DNA of 64,000 nt from an uncultured bacterium (GTDB lineage Bacteria > Bacillota_I > Bacilli_A > RF39 > UBA660). Position 1 is the stretch's first letter. Each line of letters opens with the position of its first letter. The stretch is taken from the NCBI GenBank assembly GCA_949292245.1, contig CASEYV010000003.1, forward strand, positions 1 through 64,000. The letters run 5' to 3'. This document shows positions 27,601 to 36,348 of this stretch, in pieces. The notes beneath the pieces were generated by a model. The model made no database searches. It was not told where the DNA came from and saw nothing but the letters and a program-made list of their open reading frames with translations. The position numbers and the translations under genes are program-made.

Positions 27601-28960
27601 CAGTTATGTTAGTTAATTCCGTTATTATTTTAGGTAATGGATTAGGACAAGCAATTAGTTCATCAAATCTATCAATTATTTCATCATTTTTTACTTTAAC
27701 TGCCCCAATTTCAATCATTTGATCTATTCCACTATTTAGTCCTGTTGTTTCAGTATCAAATACTACATATTCTTGGTCAAATAAATTATATTCTTGATTG
27801 TTAAATACAATATTTGCTTCAATATCTACTACATTAACTTCTGCTCCATATAATGCTTTAAACTTTTCTTGGTCTTCTTTACCTTTATTTAATTTTGCCA
27901 CTGTATTATAAACATCCGGATATGCTTGTAAACAATTGTGATCAGTTATGGCTACAGCTTTATGACCAAGCGATGCCGCAAATTTAACTAGAGTGCTTGC
28001 ATCTATTACACCATCCATTGCACTCATCATTGTATGAGCGTGTAATTCTACTCTCTTTTCATCTCTATTATCTTTAATTTTAATGTCTTTGCTAGGTATA
28101 ATTTCAATATTCTTTGCATTAATGACCATTTGCTTTAAATAAGCATCCATTTCTATATTTCCATGAACTCTTAGCCATACACCTTCTTTAATTTTTTTGT
28201 TTATAGGTTCAAATTCTTCTTCATTAAATTTTACTATTTTCATTAAGTAACTATCAGTTTTATCACTGACTTTTAAATTCATGATGTATACAGGGCCTTT
28301 TTTTCCTTGCCTTTCAACTGCTTCCTTGCCAAAAACATAAACTTCAACAATGATATTGCGAACATCTCCTAGAACATTGTTAAGTTGTGTTACTTCACCG
28401 TCCATATGACGTCCCATTATTACTGGTGAATCTTCTTTCTTTATTACTGTGTCTTTATCATGTTTTATTTCTTCTCTAATATTTTCTCTTAAGTCTTCTC
28501 TGATAACTATATCAATGGCTAAATCTCCTAAACCATATCTTTTTAAATTATTTATTAAAAATTGACTTTCACTTAATAAACCACTTTGTTCAAATTCATT
28601 TAATACTCCAAAAGAAATTGTATTGTTATTTATATCTATATCACTATTTTTAATTCCTATTAATGATGGTCTTTTGATTATTATTTCATCAACAAAATAA
28701 TCTAAATATTTTTTTATATCTTCAAATGTTACATTATCATAAACTAAATTTATATCACACTTTTTTTCACCATTAATCCCATTACTGGCACATAAAAATA
28801 ATTGATTAATGGTATCTACATCAATTACTTCTTTGTTTTTTATATATACTATAAATCTTTCTTCTTTTTTCTTTAATACTACTTTATCTAAATAAGCAGT
28901 TTCAAATCCTTCTTTTGAAAAATTAATACTATTAAAAAATCGCTTTAATTCTTCATTCAT
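24656..28960 (-). CDS. polC: DNA polymerase III alpha subunit, PolC type
   Basis: 1434 residues, full length. The replicative polymerase of low-GC Gram-positives, with built-in proofreading. Domains in order: N-terminal region (1-190), OB fold (about 195-295), then a PHP domain with intact metal ligands (VELHAHT near 304, ITDHNC near 339). The DEDD exonuclease is inserted in the PHP domain (FDTETTGL near 401; VAHNAQFD and HRADYD downstream). A zinc cluster (CPKC, then CECG) is followed by the palm with VPDIDLNFSGD. The fingers and a C-terminal LSLF beta-clamp-type tail complete it. The gene overlaps the dnaE 3' end by 8 bp. The two replicases are therefore co-transcribed, whereas polC often sits beside proS or rseP. 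Confidence 0.98.
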   Translation of the reverse strand: MNEELKRFFNSINFSKEGFETAYLDKVVLKKKEERFIVYIKNKEVIDVDTINQLFLCASNGINGEKKCDINLVYDNVTFEDIKKYLDYFVDEIIIKRPSLIGIKNSDIDINNNTISFGVLNEFEQSGLLSESQFLINNLKRYGLGDLAIDIVIREDLRENIREEIKHDKDTVIKKEDSPVIMGRHMDGEVTQLNNVLGDVRNIIVEVYVFGKEAVERQGKKGPVYIMNLKVSDKTDSYLMKIVKFNEEEFEPINKKIKEGVWLRVHGNIEMDAYLKQMVINAKNIEIIPSKDIKIKDNRDEKRVELHAHTMMSAMDGVIDASTLVKFAASLGHKAVAITDHNCLQAYPDVYNTVAKLNKGKEDQEKFKALYGAEVNVVDIEANIVFNNQEYNLFDQEYVVFDTETTGLNSGIDQMIEIGAVKVKNDEIIDRFDELIACPNPLPKIITELTNITDEMLEGKDSEEEVTKIFLEFVGDLPMVAHNAQFDIAFVSSAMKKYNLGEFKNTVIDTMGLARNVYPEWRNHKLSTLVKNLNVEWDEDKHHRADYDCEGTSKCFYQMLYHLKRENVKTTIDLENLADKENAIKFARPFHLTVIAKDKVGLKNLFKIISLANTKYLFKGKDAKIPRTDLINLREGLLIGSGCINGEVFEKGIGLSDEELMDLMNFYDYIEVQPASSCSHLIGNDKKFHNILEYNGYITRLIKNAKKMGKLVVASGDVHNLRPEDIIYRKIIVHQKTNGKIHPLNRSDIELPNMYFLTTDEMLDAFSFLDEDLRKEIVITNPNKIADMVEELQIIHDKLYTPVLENSAQITKEMVYNKAHEIYGNPLPQNIEERLEAELNGIIGGGFDVIYLIAEKLVKKSNTDGYFVGSRGSVGSSLVATMMGITEVNGLPPHYVCPKCKKSYFEDEEGNPLTDKYASGYDMPDRVCECGEKLKKEGQDMPFATFLGFKAEKVPDIDLNFSGDNQADAHNYVKVLFGEDHAYRAGTISTVADKTAYGYVKGYCEDLGIIMNSIETERIALGCTGVKRTTGQHPGGIIVIPQYMDVFDFTPYQYPADEPDSTWYTTHFDFHAIHDNVLKLDILGHDDPTMLRYLGDTTKVNIKEIPFDDKNVISLFTSPKALGVTEDEILCKTGTLGIPEFGTVFAINMLLEIKPTHFADLVKIAGLAHGTNVWQGNVRELIVNNVASFNEVVGCRDDIMVSLISYGMEPSAAFKISEFVRKGKPKKEPDNWIPLASQMREYSVPEWFIECCRRIEYMFPKAHACAYVMMAYRVAWFKVYYPLYYYSAFFSIRRSDFDVSAMLGGYDGIKRRLVEIKEKGFGATAKEQAVGDTLAVALEMLARGFQFKNIDLEKSLAKTFYIDEENKSLYLPFMSVDGLGEAVANKIVEERNKKPFYCIEDFQMRGKVNQTTVNALKELGVFKDLPESAQLSLF

Positions 28961-31802
28961 TTAAACCACCCACTCTTTTTATATTATTAACTATAATTTT
29001 GGTTTTGTCAAACCTCTTTTCAACCTTGCCATTGATCATTATTAAGTCTTTTTCTTGGATATCTATATTATTCTTGTATACTTGGGGAAATAATATAAAT
29101 TCACATATGCCTGTTTCATCACTACCTGTTAAAAAAGCCATTTCTTCCCCTTTTTTAGTCTTTATTACTTTTATTTTATCTACTAATACTACACTAGTAA
29201 TATTTTTAAATATATATTGGTTAATATTTATTATTTTCATGTATTTGCCTGTATATTTACTTGCGGGATGATTAGTTATATAAAAACCATAACTGTTTAA
29301 TTCATCTTGCATTAATACTTTACTTTCATATTCTTCATATTCTACTAATAATGGTTTTTCAATTATAAAATCATCACTTGCTAATTCTATATAATTAAAT
29401 ATGCTATCAATTGCCATGATTAAAGTTTGATGATTAACCGAAAAATCATCAAGAGCTCCTGCTCTTATTAGTATTTCCAGTAAACCTTTTGTTAAAAATT
29501 CTTTGTTCTTATAAGCAAAATCAAATATATCTATGTATCCACTTTTTCGATTAGCTATTATTTTATCTGTTATCTCTTTATTTATATTTTTAATTATCCA
29601 TAAAGGTAAAAGTAATTTGTCTTTGTCTATATAATATGTATCATTTGTATTATTAATGCTTGGTTTATATAATTTTATATTTTTGTTCTTTAAATAATTT
29701 ATGTAAAATGTATTTTTTATGTCATTGGCAGATTCATTTAATAAATTTATAATAAAATATTGGGGATAAAAACATTTTAAATAAGCCATTTCATAACAAA
29801 TTATTGCATAAGCAACCGAATGTGATTTGTTAAAACCAAAACTAGCAAATTTAACTATTAAATCAAATATCTCTTGAGCTATTTTTTCTTCATAACCATT
29901 TTCTTTAGACTTTTCAATAAATTTTATCTTTTCTTTTTGCAAAACATCTTCTTTTTTCTTTGATATTGCTCTTCTTACTATGTCCGCTTGGGCTAAAGTG
30001 TAGTTGGCAAATTTTCTTAATATAGCCATTATTTGTTCTTGATAAATAATTATACCATATGTTTCTTTTAATATCGGCTCTAAATCTGGATGTAAATAAT
30101 TTATTTTTTCTTCATTATTTTTCCTTTTTATATAACTATTAGCTTGATCTTTTGGCCCGGGTCTTCCTAAGGCTATTAAAGCTACTAAATCATTAAAAGA
30201 ATTAGGCTTTAATTTTATACATAAATCTTGCATTAATTTCGTTTCTAATTGAAATATACCTTCTGTCTTTCCTAAACTTAACATTTTATATACTTCTTTT
30301 TTATTTAAGTCAATATCATAAAGATTTGGTTTGTTAATCAACTTTAAAACATTTGCAATAGTTGTTAAATTTTTTAAACCTAGAAAATCCATTTTTAATA
30401 AGCCAATGCCTTCTAAATATTCCATAGGTATTCCTGTTATAAGTTCTTGATTATTATAGTGAATTGGTATTACTTCATCTAAAGTTATGCTAGATATTAC
30501 TACTCCAGCAGCATGAGTTGATGTGTTTTTCTTTAACCCTTCAAGTTTTAATGATATTTTGTATAATTCTTGTAACTCTTGATAATTATTTAAATATCTT
30601 TTTACTTTTTCTTTTTCTAAATTGTTCTTTAAATTTAGAGTTGCATCTATTTCACTTACAAATTTATCAATTAAATTATTATCTATTTTTAAAATTTTTC
30701 CAACTTCTCTTAGAACTAATTTGCTTTTTAATGTATTAAATGTTAATCCCATTGCTACTTTATCTTTACCATATTTTTCTCTAACATAATTAATTACTAC
30801 ATCTCTTTTGGTTGCATCAAAATCAATGTCAATATCTGGCATTGTTATTCTTTCAGGATTTAAAAATCTTTCAAATAATAAATTGTATTTAATAGGATCA
30901 ATATCAGTTATACCTAAAACATAACTAACTAACGATCCTGCAGCAGAACCTCTACCTGGCCCAACTAATATAGAATTCTTTTTAGCATATAAAACATAAT
31001 CGTAAACTATTAAAAAATAATCAACAAAGCCCATTTTTTTAATAATTGAAATTTCATATTCTAATCTGTTTTTGTAATCGATGGTTATTTTTCCTTTTAA
31101 TCTTTTATATAAACCTTTATATGCTAATTCTTCTAAAAACTTTTCTGAATTATCTATATACTTAGGTATATATCTATTACCACTAGGTATTTTTAAATCT
31201 ATTAAATTAACTATATCCATAATTTTTCCAACATCATTTATGTTTTCTTCATAATAATTATTATTAGTAGATTCTTCTTTACTTAATAAACTTAAATATT
31301 TTAAATACTTAGTGTCTTTTTCATATAATGCTCTTATATCTTTAATGTATACTATGTTATTACTTAATATTAGACTATTGTTTTTTTCAAATACATTACT
31401 ATAACCTAAATATACATATTCATAAAAACTTAAATCTTTAAATAAATCAATACTCTCATATGGTATTATTACTAAAATATCGTCTTTATATTTTAGTAAA
31501 TCTTCTATACTTATTTTTCTTTGTTCTTTTATGGTATGAATCTTTAATAAGTTTTTAAATCCTTTATAATTTATAGCATATATATATAAAGGATTATTAT
31601 CTAATTTTATACTTAAGCCAATAATTGGTTTAATATTATTTTTTAAACATTTATTATAAAATTCAAATGAACCATAAAGATTATCATCACATATTCCACA
31701 ACTACTAATTTTTCTTTCATTTAAAAAAGTAATTAAATCATCTATTTTAATTAGGCTTTTTAAAATACTATAATCTGTTGTTATCTTTAGTGGAACATAC
31801 AT
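28953..31802 (-). CDS. dnaE: DNA polymerase III alpha subunit, DnaE type
   Basis: 949 residues, shorter than the about 1100 of Bacillus DnaE. The N-terminal PHP domain is degenerate: the usual HxH and TDHGN metal motifs read TTDYS and CDDNLYG, so no metal site is expected. The polymerase core is intact, with GPGRGSAAGSLVSY and the catalytic PDIDIDFD. HAAGVVIS, GLLKMDFLGL and SHSVAYA are also present. The C terminus has a (HhH)2 region and an OB fold (GEEMAFLTGSDETG). In Bacillus DnaE extends primers before hand-off to PolC; co-transcription with polC suits that. An AAAGAGGT ribosome site precedes the ATG, and a TATAAT lies in the divergent intergenic region. Confidence 0.97.
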   Translation of the reverse strand: MYVPLKITTDYSILKSLIKIDDLITFLNERKISSCGICDDNLYGSFEFYNKCLKNNIKPIIGLSIKLDNNPLYIYAINYKGFKNLLKIHTIKEQRKISIEDLLKYKDDILVIIPYESIDLFKDLSFYEYVYLGYSNVFEKNNSLILSNNIVYIKDIRALYEKDTKYLKYLSLLSKEESTNNNYYEENINDVGKIMDIVNLIDLKIPSGNRYIPKYIDNSEKFLEELAYKGLYKRLKGKITIDYKNRLEYEISIIKKMGFVDYFLIVYDYVLYAKKNSILVGPGRGSAAGSLVSYVLGITDIDPIKYNLLFERFLNPERITMPDIDIDFDATKRDVVINYVREKYGKDKVAMGLTFNTLKSKLVLREVGKILKIDNNLIDKFVSEIDATLNLKNNLEKEKVKRYLNNYQELQELYKISLKLEGLKKNTSTHAAGVVISSITLDEVIPIHYNNQELITGIPMEYLEGIGLLKMDFLGLKNLTTIANVLKLINKPNLYDIDLNKKEVYKMLSLGKTEGIFQLETKLMQDLCIKLKPNSFNDLVALIALGRPGPKDQANSYIKRKNNEEKINYLHPDLEPILKETYGIIIYQEQIMAILRKFANYTLAQADIVRRAISKKKEDVLQKEKIKFIEKSKENGYEEKIAQEIFDLIVKFASFGFNKSHSVAYAIICYEMAYLKCFYPQYFIINLLNESANDIKNTFYINYLKNKNIKLYKPSINNTNDTYYIDKDKLLLPLWIIKNINKEITDKIIANRKSGYIDIFDFAYKNKEFLTKGLLEILIRAGALDDFSVNHQTLIMAIDSIFNYIELASDDFIIEKPLLVEYEEYESKVLMQDELNSYGFYITNHPASKYTGKYMKIININQYIFKNITSVVLVDKIKVIKTKKGEEMAFLTGSDETGICEFILFPQVYKNNIDIQEKDLIMINGKVEKRFDKTKIIVNNIKRVGGLNE

Positions 31803-31859
31803 TTTTTACCTCTTTAATTATTATATAGCAAAATTATATTAAGGTAAATAATTTTGTGT

Positions 31860-31865
31860 TATAAT
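31860..31865 (+). promoter_or_regulatory. -10 box of the 148-residue gene
   Basis: TATAAT 17 bp before the ATG, with an AAGGTGG ribosome site between. No good -35 hexamer is visible. Confidence 0.4.
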
Positions 31866-31881
31866 TTAAAAAGGTGGTATA

Positions 31882-32328
31882 ATGATTATTATAGATACAG
31901 ATAATATTGAAGATTTAATAAATACTTATAATAATAGTTTATTAAATAGTAATTTTGATGATTATTTATTACATCAATTAAAATTTGTTAATAAAGATAA
32001 AATAATTGTTCATTTTAATAAAACGTTTAAAAAAAGTGATCAAGAACTAATAACTAATACCATTCATAATTATTATTTAGATAAATATAAAAAACATAGT
32101 TTTATTGATAAATTTGATGATTATGTTCATATTATTTTACTAATTTTAGGAATTATATTTATTTTAATATCAGAAAAATTAATTAGTTTTTTAAGCGAAT
32201 TATTCTTAATTGCTGGTTGGGTTGTAGTTTGGGAAATCATTTATGATTTATTATTTAATAGCATAAAAAAGAAAAAACTTAAAAATAGTTATAAAAAATT
32301 AGCAAATTGCGAAATTACCTTTAATTGA
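31882..32328 (+). CDS. Small membrane protein of unknown function
   Basis: Function not recognised. 148 residues. The N-terminal soluble part (1-80) begins MIIIDTDNIEDLI and contains VHFNKTFKKSDQELI. Two hydrophobic segments follow (about 84-101 and 104-124), then a basic end. AAGGTGG is well placed before the ATG. It is divergent from dnaE, and its TGA stop is immediately followed by the rpmB promoter. The codon and base composition match the surrounding genes. Confidence 0.65.
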   Translation: MIIIDTDNIEDLINTYNNSLLNSNFDDYLLHQLKFVNKDKIIVHFNKTFKKSDQELITNTIHNYYLDKYKKHSFIDKFDDYVHIILLILGIIFILISEKLISFLSELFLIAGWVVVWEIIYDLLFNSIKKKKLKNSYKKLANCEITFN

Positions 32329-32357
32329 TTGACAAAAGTTAAATATAATGATAAAAT
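32329..32357 (+). promoter_or_regulatory. Promoter of rpmB
   Basis: TTGACA (32329-32334), 17 bp, TAAAAT (32352-32357), then GGAGG before the ATG at 32385. Confidence 0.85.
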
Positions 32358-32384
32358 TTTGAAGTAGAAAAAAGGAGGCAAATT

Positions 32385-32555
32385 ATGGCTACAAAAGTAA
32401 CTACTAAAAAACCTTTAACAGGAAATAGAAGATCTCATGCTTTAAATGCAACTAAGATGAAACAAAAACCAAATTTACAAAAGAAAACCATAAATGGAGA
32501 AAAAGTAATTATAAGTGCTAGAGAAGCAAGAACTATAAATAAAAAGAATGCTTAA
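32385..32555 (+). CDS. rpmB: 50S ribosomal protein L28
   Basis: 56 residues. The core KKPLTGNRRSHALNATKMKQ, then PNLQKKTING and VIISAREARTI, is unmistakably L28. The N terminus reads MATKVTTKKP, so the CxxTG zinc/structural motif of many L28 proteins is missing. A strong AAAGGAGG ribosome site and a consensus promoter precede it, with terminators downstream. It is monocistronic. Confidence 0.95.
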   Translation: MATKVTTKKPLTGNRRSHALNATKMKQKPNLQKKTINGEKVIISAREARTINKKNA

Positions 32556-32601
32556 TAAAAAAGCTTTTTTTATGTATATTTTTATTTTTACTACATATAA
32601 T

Positions 32602-32628
32602 AAAAATATCAAAGCAATAAGCTTTGAT
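32602..32628 (-). terminator. Terminator of the 132-residue gene
   Basis: Minus-strand ATCAAAGC-ttatt-GCTTTGAT (32608-32628) followed by ATTTTTATT. Confidence 0.6.
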
Positions 32629-32637
32629 GATATAAAA

Positions 32638-32668
32638 GACGAGATGAAATTTTATCTCGTCGTTTTTA
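32638..32668 (+). terminator. Terminator of rpmB
   Basis: GACGAGAT (32638-32645) pairs with ATCTCGTC (32654-32661), followed by GTTTTTATTT on the plus strand. Confidence 0.85.
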
Positions 32669-33064
32669 TTTAACTTTTTTCTTTTTAAATATTATTAAGA
32701 AAAATACTAACATTAAAAATATACAAGAACCAATTATTAAAGGAGCAACATATGTAGGAAGTTCTTCTTTTACTTCTAACGGTTCTAATAAATATTCTAA
32801 ATTAGAAGCTTGTTCTGTTTCTTCTTTATTTACAAGTAATGTATATGTATTAATTTCATTTTCCTTTATTACTTGAATATATACTTCATTTTCACCAGGT
32901 ACTAAATTATTATTATCAATTATATTTACTACATAATCATCACTAACTTTATAATTTATTACTAATTCTTCTACATCTTCAGCAATACTTACTGAATAAA
33001 TATTGTTATATATATCAAATTCTGGAGTTATTATCCCATTTAATATTTCTAAATCTTCTAACAC
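32666..33064 (-). CDS. Cadherin-like beta-sandwich protein with C-terminal membrane anchor
   Basis: 132 residues. Residues 3-80 resemble the cadherin-like beta-sandwich domain found in bacterial surface proteins (LEILNGIITPEFDIYNNIYS, then VPGENEVYIQVIKENEINTY). A transmembrane helix (about 106-126) and a KKKKVK end follow. Oddly there is no signal peptide, because the domain begins at the GTG start. That start has an AGGTGG ribosome site. It may be a tail-anchored protein, or the N-terminal signal may have been lost. It lies downstream of hemW. Confidence 0.65.
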   Translation of the reverse strand: MLEDLEILNGIITPEFDIYNNIYSVSIAEDVEELVINYKVSDDYVVNIIDNNNLVPGENEVYIQVIKENEINTYTLLVNKEETEQASNLEYLLEPLEVKEELPTYVAPLIIGSCIFLMLVFFLIIFKKKKVK

Positions 33065-33103
33065 TTATACCACCTAATAATAGGATAGCCATTTTTAAGA
33101 TTT

Positions 33104-34183
33104 TTATATTATTTTTATTAATATTTCATTCATTATATATAATTTAGTAGTATTTATATAAATATAACCTTTCTTTTTAATTAAATCTTTATTTTTATAT
33201 AATTCTTGTAAATTATAAACTTGCTCAATATCTTCATTAAATTTGTCTTTAAATTTTTGTATGTTTATCCCTTCAAGTTTTCTTAAGCCTAACATTATTT
33301 CATAATCCATCTTATCTTTTTTGCCTAATATTTCTTGATTTTTAACATAATTACCTAATAAATATTCTTTTAAATTTTTAGTGTTTTCATATCTTATATC
33401 ATCTATGTATCCAGCAGCACCTAAACCAAAACCATAATATTCTTCATTGTCCCAATATACTAAATTGTGTTTTGATTCATAACCTTTAATTGCAAAATTA
33501 CTTAATTCATAATGATTCGCATTTTTTAATTTTTTTTCAATTAGTTTAAACATTTCATAATCTAATTCTTCTTTTATTAATTGTGTATCATTATTTGCTA
33601 ATTTAGTATGTTCTTCTAAAATTAAACTATATGTACTTATGTGTGTAGGATTTAAACTCATAAATAAATCTAAATCTTTTTTTAAATTCTTTAATGTTTC
33701 TCCAGGTATTGCATACATTAAATCTAGATTTATATTATTAAAACCAAATTCTTTACATAATTTTATCTTGTCTTTGGCATCTTTATAATCAGCAGTTCTT
33801 TCCATAAATAATAAATTATTTTTATTAAAAGATTCTATTCCAATACTTAGTCTATTAACATGGTTTTCTTTTAATACTTCTAATAATTCTTTGGATATAT
33901 CACTTAAATTACATTCAAATGTAAATTCTATTAAATTTGTCTTTTTAAATAGATTTATAATTTCCATTAATCTTTTTATTTCTGGAATACTTAATGCCGA
34001 AGGGGTTCCTCCGCCGATATAAATAGTTGTAATTTCATCATCCATATAACGATCTTTAACTTCTCTTTTTAAAGCAGTTAGATAAGCTCCCGCCCATTTT
34101 TCATTATATAAAAATTTGCAAAAGTCACAATATGAACAAATGCTTTTACAAAATGGAATGTGAATGTATACTGCTTTAGCCAT
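33104..34183 (-). CDS. hemW: HemW-like radical SAM protein (heme chaperone family)
   Basis: 359 residues. The radical SAM cluster motif CKSICSYCDFC lies at about 12-22, followed by IYIGGGTPS and FECNL. IGIESFNKNNL and YAIPGET are family sequences, as is the C-terminal YGFGLGAAGY. The close homolog HemN has oxidase activity, but the HemW branch beside lepA is thought to handle heme insertion. The order lepA-hemW is conserved in Bacilli. No other heme gene is in the window. Confidence 0.92.
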   Translation of the reverse strand: MAKAVYIHIPFCKSICSYCDFCKFLYNEKWAGAYLTALKREVKDRYMDDEITTIYIGGGTPSALSIPEIKRLMEIINLFKKTNLIEFTFECNLSDISKELLEVLKENHVNRLSIGIESFNKNNLLFMERTADYKDAKDKIKLCKEFGFNNINLDLMYAIPGETLKNLKKDLDLFMSLNPTHISTYSLILEEHTKLANNDTQLIKEELDYEMFKLIEKKLKNANHYELSNFAIKGYESKHNLVYWDNEEYYGFGLGAAGYIDDIRYENTKNLKEYLLGNYVKNQEILGKKDKMDYEIMLGLRKLEGINIQKFKDKFNEDIEQVYNLQELYKNKDLIKKKGYIYINTTKLYIMNEILIKII

Positions 34184-34213
34184 TTTTACCTCTGTTTCTT
34201 TTAGGTCTCATTA

Positions 34214-35992
34214 TTATTCATCTCCTAAAACTGCAAGGAAGGCTTCTTGAGGTATTTCAACTGAACCTACCATTTTCATTCTCTTCTTACCTTCTTTTTG
34301 CTTTTCTAATAATTTTCTTTTACGTGATACATCTCCACCATAACATTTTGCTAATACATTTTTACGCATTGCACTGATGTTTTCTCTTGCTATAACTTTA
34401 GATCCAATACTGGCTTGAATTGGAATTTGAAACATCTGACGTGGTATTAATTTTCTTAATTTTTCTACTATTAATCTTCCTTTAGTATAGGCAAAATCTT
34501 TGTGAACTATGATGCTAAATGCATCTACTATTTCACCATTAAGTAAAATGTCCATTTTAACTAAATTGCTTTCTTTATATCCACTTAGTTCATAATCAAA
34601 TGATGCATAACCTTTGGTGGTGCTTTTTAATTTGTCATAAAAATCATATACTATTTCTGAAAGTGGTATTTCATAATGAATGTTTACCCTGGAATCTATG
34701 TATTCTATGCTTTTATATATGCCTCTTTTGTTTTGACATAATTCCATGATAGGACCAGTAAATTCTGTTGGTGATATTATACTTGTATAAATATATGGTT
34801 CTTCAATTTTATCTATCTTTACTTTATCAGGCATTTTATTTGGGGAATCTATTTCAATTAATGAACCATCTGTTAGTGTAACTTTGTATATTACACTTGG
34901 ACTCGTTACTATTATCCCTATATTAAATTCTCTTTCTATTCTAGTAGTAATTACATCCATGTGTAAAAGGCCTAAAAAACCAATACGAAAACCAAACCCT
35001 AAAGCAATACTAGTCTCCGGTTCAAACTTTAAAGCCGCATCATTAAGTTTTAATTTTTCTAGGGCTTCTTTTAATTCTTCATATTTACTAGATTCTGTTG
35101 GAAATATACCCGAAAATACCATTGGTTTCATTTCTTTATATCCCGCAAGGGGAATACTGCTTTCATTGTTTATAACTGTTATTGTATCACCAACTGATAC
35201 ACTACTTATATCTTTTATTGCTGCTGCAATATATCCTACTTCTCCACTACTTAATTCTTGGTATTTTTCTTCCTTCGGAGTGTATACTCCTAGTTCTACT
35301 ACTTCAAAAATACTCTTACTTGCTAGTAGTTTTATCTTGTCTCCTATTTTTATTTTTCCATCAACTACTTTAACTAGTAATATTACTCCACGATAAGAAT
35401 CAAAATGGGAATCAAATATTAAGGCTCTCGTTTTAGCAGTAGTATCTACCTTCGGAGGTTTAATCTTTTCTATTACAGCATTTAATATTTTTTCTACTCC
35501 TTCACCAGTTTTGGCACTACATAAAATAATGTCTTCTTCTTTAAAACCTAATACTTCAATTAATTCTTGCTTAACTTTAGGTATATTGGCATTTGGTAAA
35601 TCTATCTTGTTAATAACGGGAATAATTGTTAAATCATTATCTAAGGCTAAATATAAATTAGCTAATGTTTGTGCTTCTATTCCTTGGGCAGCGTCCACAA
35701 CTAATACTGCTCCTTCACAAGCCGCTAGACTTCTAGATACTTCATAAGAAAAATCAACATGACCCGGTGTATCTATTAAATTAATAATATATCCTTTATA
35801 ATTTAACCTAACAGCATTAAGTTTAATTGTTATTCCCCGTTCTCTTTCTAAATCCATGCTATCTAAAAGTTGGTCTTTCATCTCTCTTTTAGATACTGCT
35901 CCCGTAAGTTCTAATAAACGATCTGCAAGCGTACTCTTACCATGATCTATATGTGCTATTATTGAAAAATTTCTAATCTTTATATCTTGCAT
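34214..35992 (-). CDS. lepA: Elongation factor 4 (LepA)
   Basis: 592 residues. A ribosome-bound GTPase that back-translocates or remodels the ribosome. G1 is [11 protein letters not shown]2 region RERGITIK, G3 DTPGHVDF, G4 NKIDLP. The C-terminal LepA-specific domain has [20 protein letters not shown]. The ATG at 35992 with AGGTG six bases upstream is preferred over a GTG three codons earlier. Upstream neighbours are yqxA and spoIIP, the Bacillus order. Confidence 0.98.
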   Translation of the reverse strand: MQDIKIRNFSIIAHIDHGKSTLADRLLELTGAVSKREMKDQLLDSMDLERERGITIKLNAVRLNYKGYIINLIDTPGHVDFSYEVSRSLAACEGAVLVVDAAQGIEAQTLANLYLALDNDLTIIPVINKIDLPNANIPKVKQELIEVLGFKEEDIILCSAKTGEGVEKILNAVIEKIKPPKVDTTAKTRALIFDSHFDSYRGVILLVKVVDGKIKIGDKIKLLASKSIFEVVELGVYTPKEEKYQELSSGEVGYIAAAIKDISSVSVGDTITVINNESSIPLAGYKEMKPMVFSGIFPTESSKYEELKEALEKLKLNDAALKFEPETSIALGFGFRIGFLGLLHMDVITTRIEREFNIGIIVTSPSVIYKVTLTDGSLIEIDSPNKMPDKVKIDKIEEPYIYTSIISPTEFTGPIMELCQNKRGIYKSIEYIDSRVNIHYEIPLSEIVYDFYDKLKSTTKGYASFDYELSGYKESNLVKMDILLNGEIVDAFSIIVHKDFAYTKGRLIVEKLRKLIPRQMFQIPIQASIGSKVIARENISAMRKNVLAKCYGGDVSRKRKLLEKQKEGKKRMKMVGSVEIPQEAFLAVLGDE

Positions 35993-36024
35993 TTGCAACA
36001 CCTGAAAATATTATACAATATCTT

Positions 36025-36348
36025 TTAAAAAAATAAAACTTTTATTGCTTCCCACACTCCACTTATTCCTTCAGTTAATATCTTTTGAATTGATGTTCCA
36101 AGTTTTTCTCCAGCATCACTAAACTTGTTGCTATAATCTGCTTTTTCTTCAATTATATAACTTTCAACATCTACTTCTTTACCATCTATTACATCTTGTT
36201 CAAATCTCTTTATTGCTTCATCTGTTAAGGCTACTTTGTTAGATAATGTACTTTCATAATAACCACTAATAGATGCTATATATAAACCTATATATATTAT
36301 AAATAAGATTGTTAGCATTCTTAAAAACCAATTTCTCTTTTTTTTCAT
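36025..36348 (-). CDS. yqxA: YqxA-like protein (DUF3679)
   Basis: 107 residues. One transmembrane segment (about 10-28) and a short outer part with FSDAGEKLGTSIQ. Length, topology and position between spoIIP and lepA match Bacillus yqxA. The sequence match itself is weak by eye, so the call rests mainly on synteny. Its start overlaps the spoIIP stop by 4 bp. The function of YqxA is unknown; the operon suggests a sporulation-linked role. Confidence 0.6.
   Translation of the reverse strand: MKKKRNWFLRMLTILFIIYIGLYIASISGYYESTLSNKVALTDEAIKRFEQDVIDGKEVDVESYIIEEKADYSNKFSDAGEKLGTSIQKILTEGISGVWEAIKVLFF

Noticed and set aside
32557-32570. AAAAAAGCTTTTTT after rpmB as a terminator
   Set aside because: It is a palindrome without a loop, so no stable hairpin forms; the stem at 32638-32661 is much better.
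34884-35396. Long open frame opposite lepA (170 codons)
   Set aside because: It is antisense to an intact conserved gene, has no ribosome site and no family resemblance.
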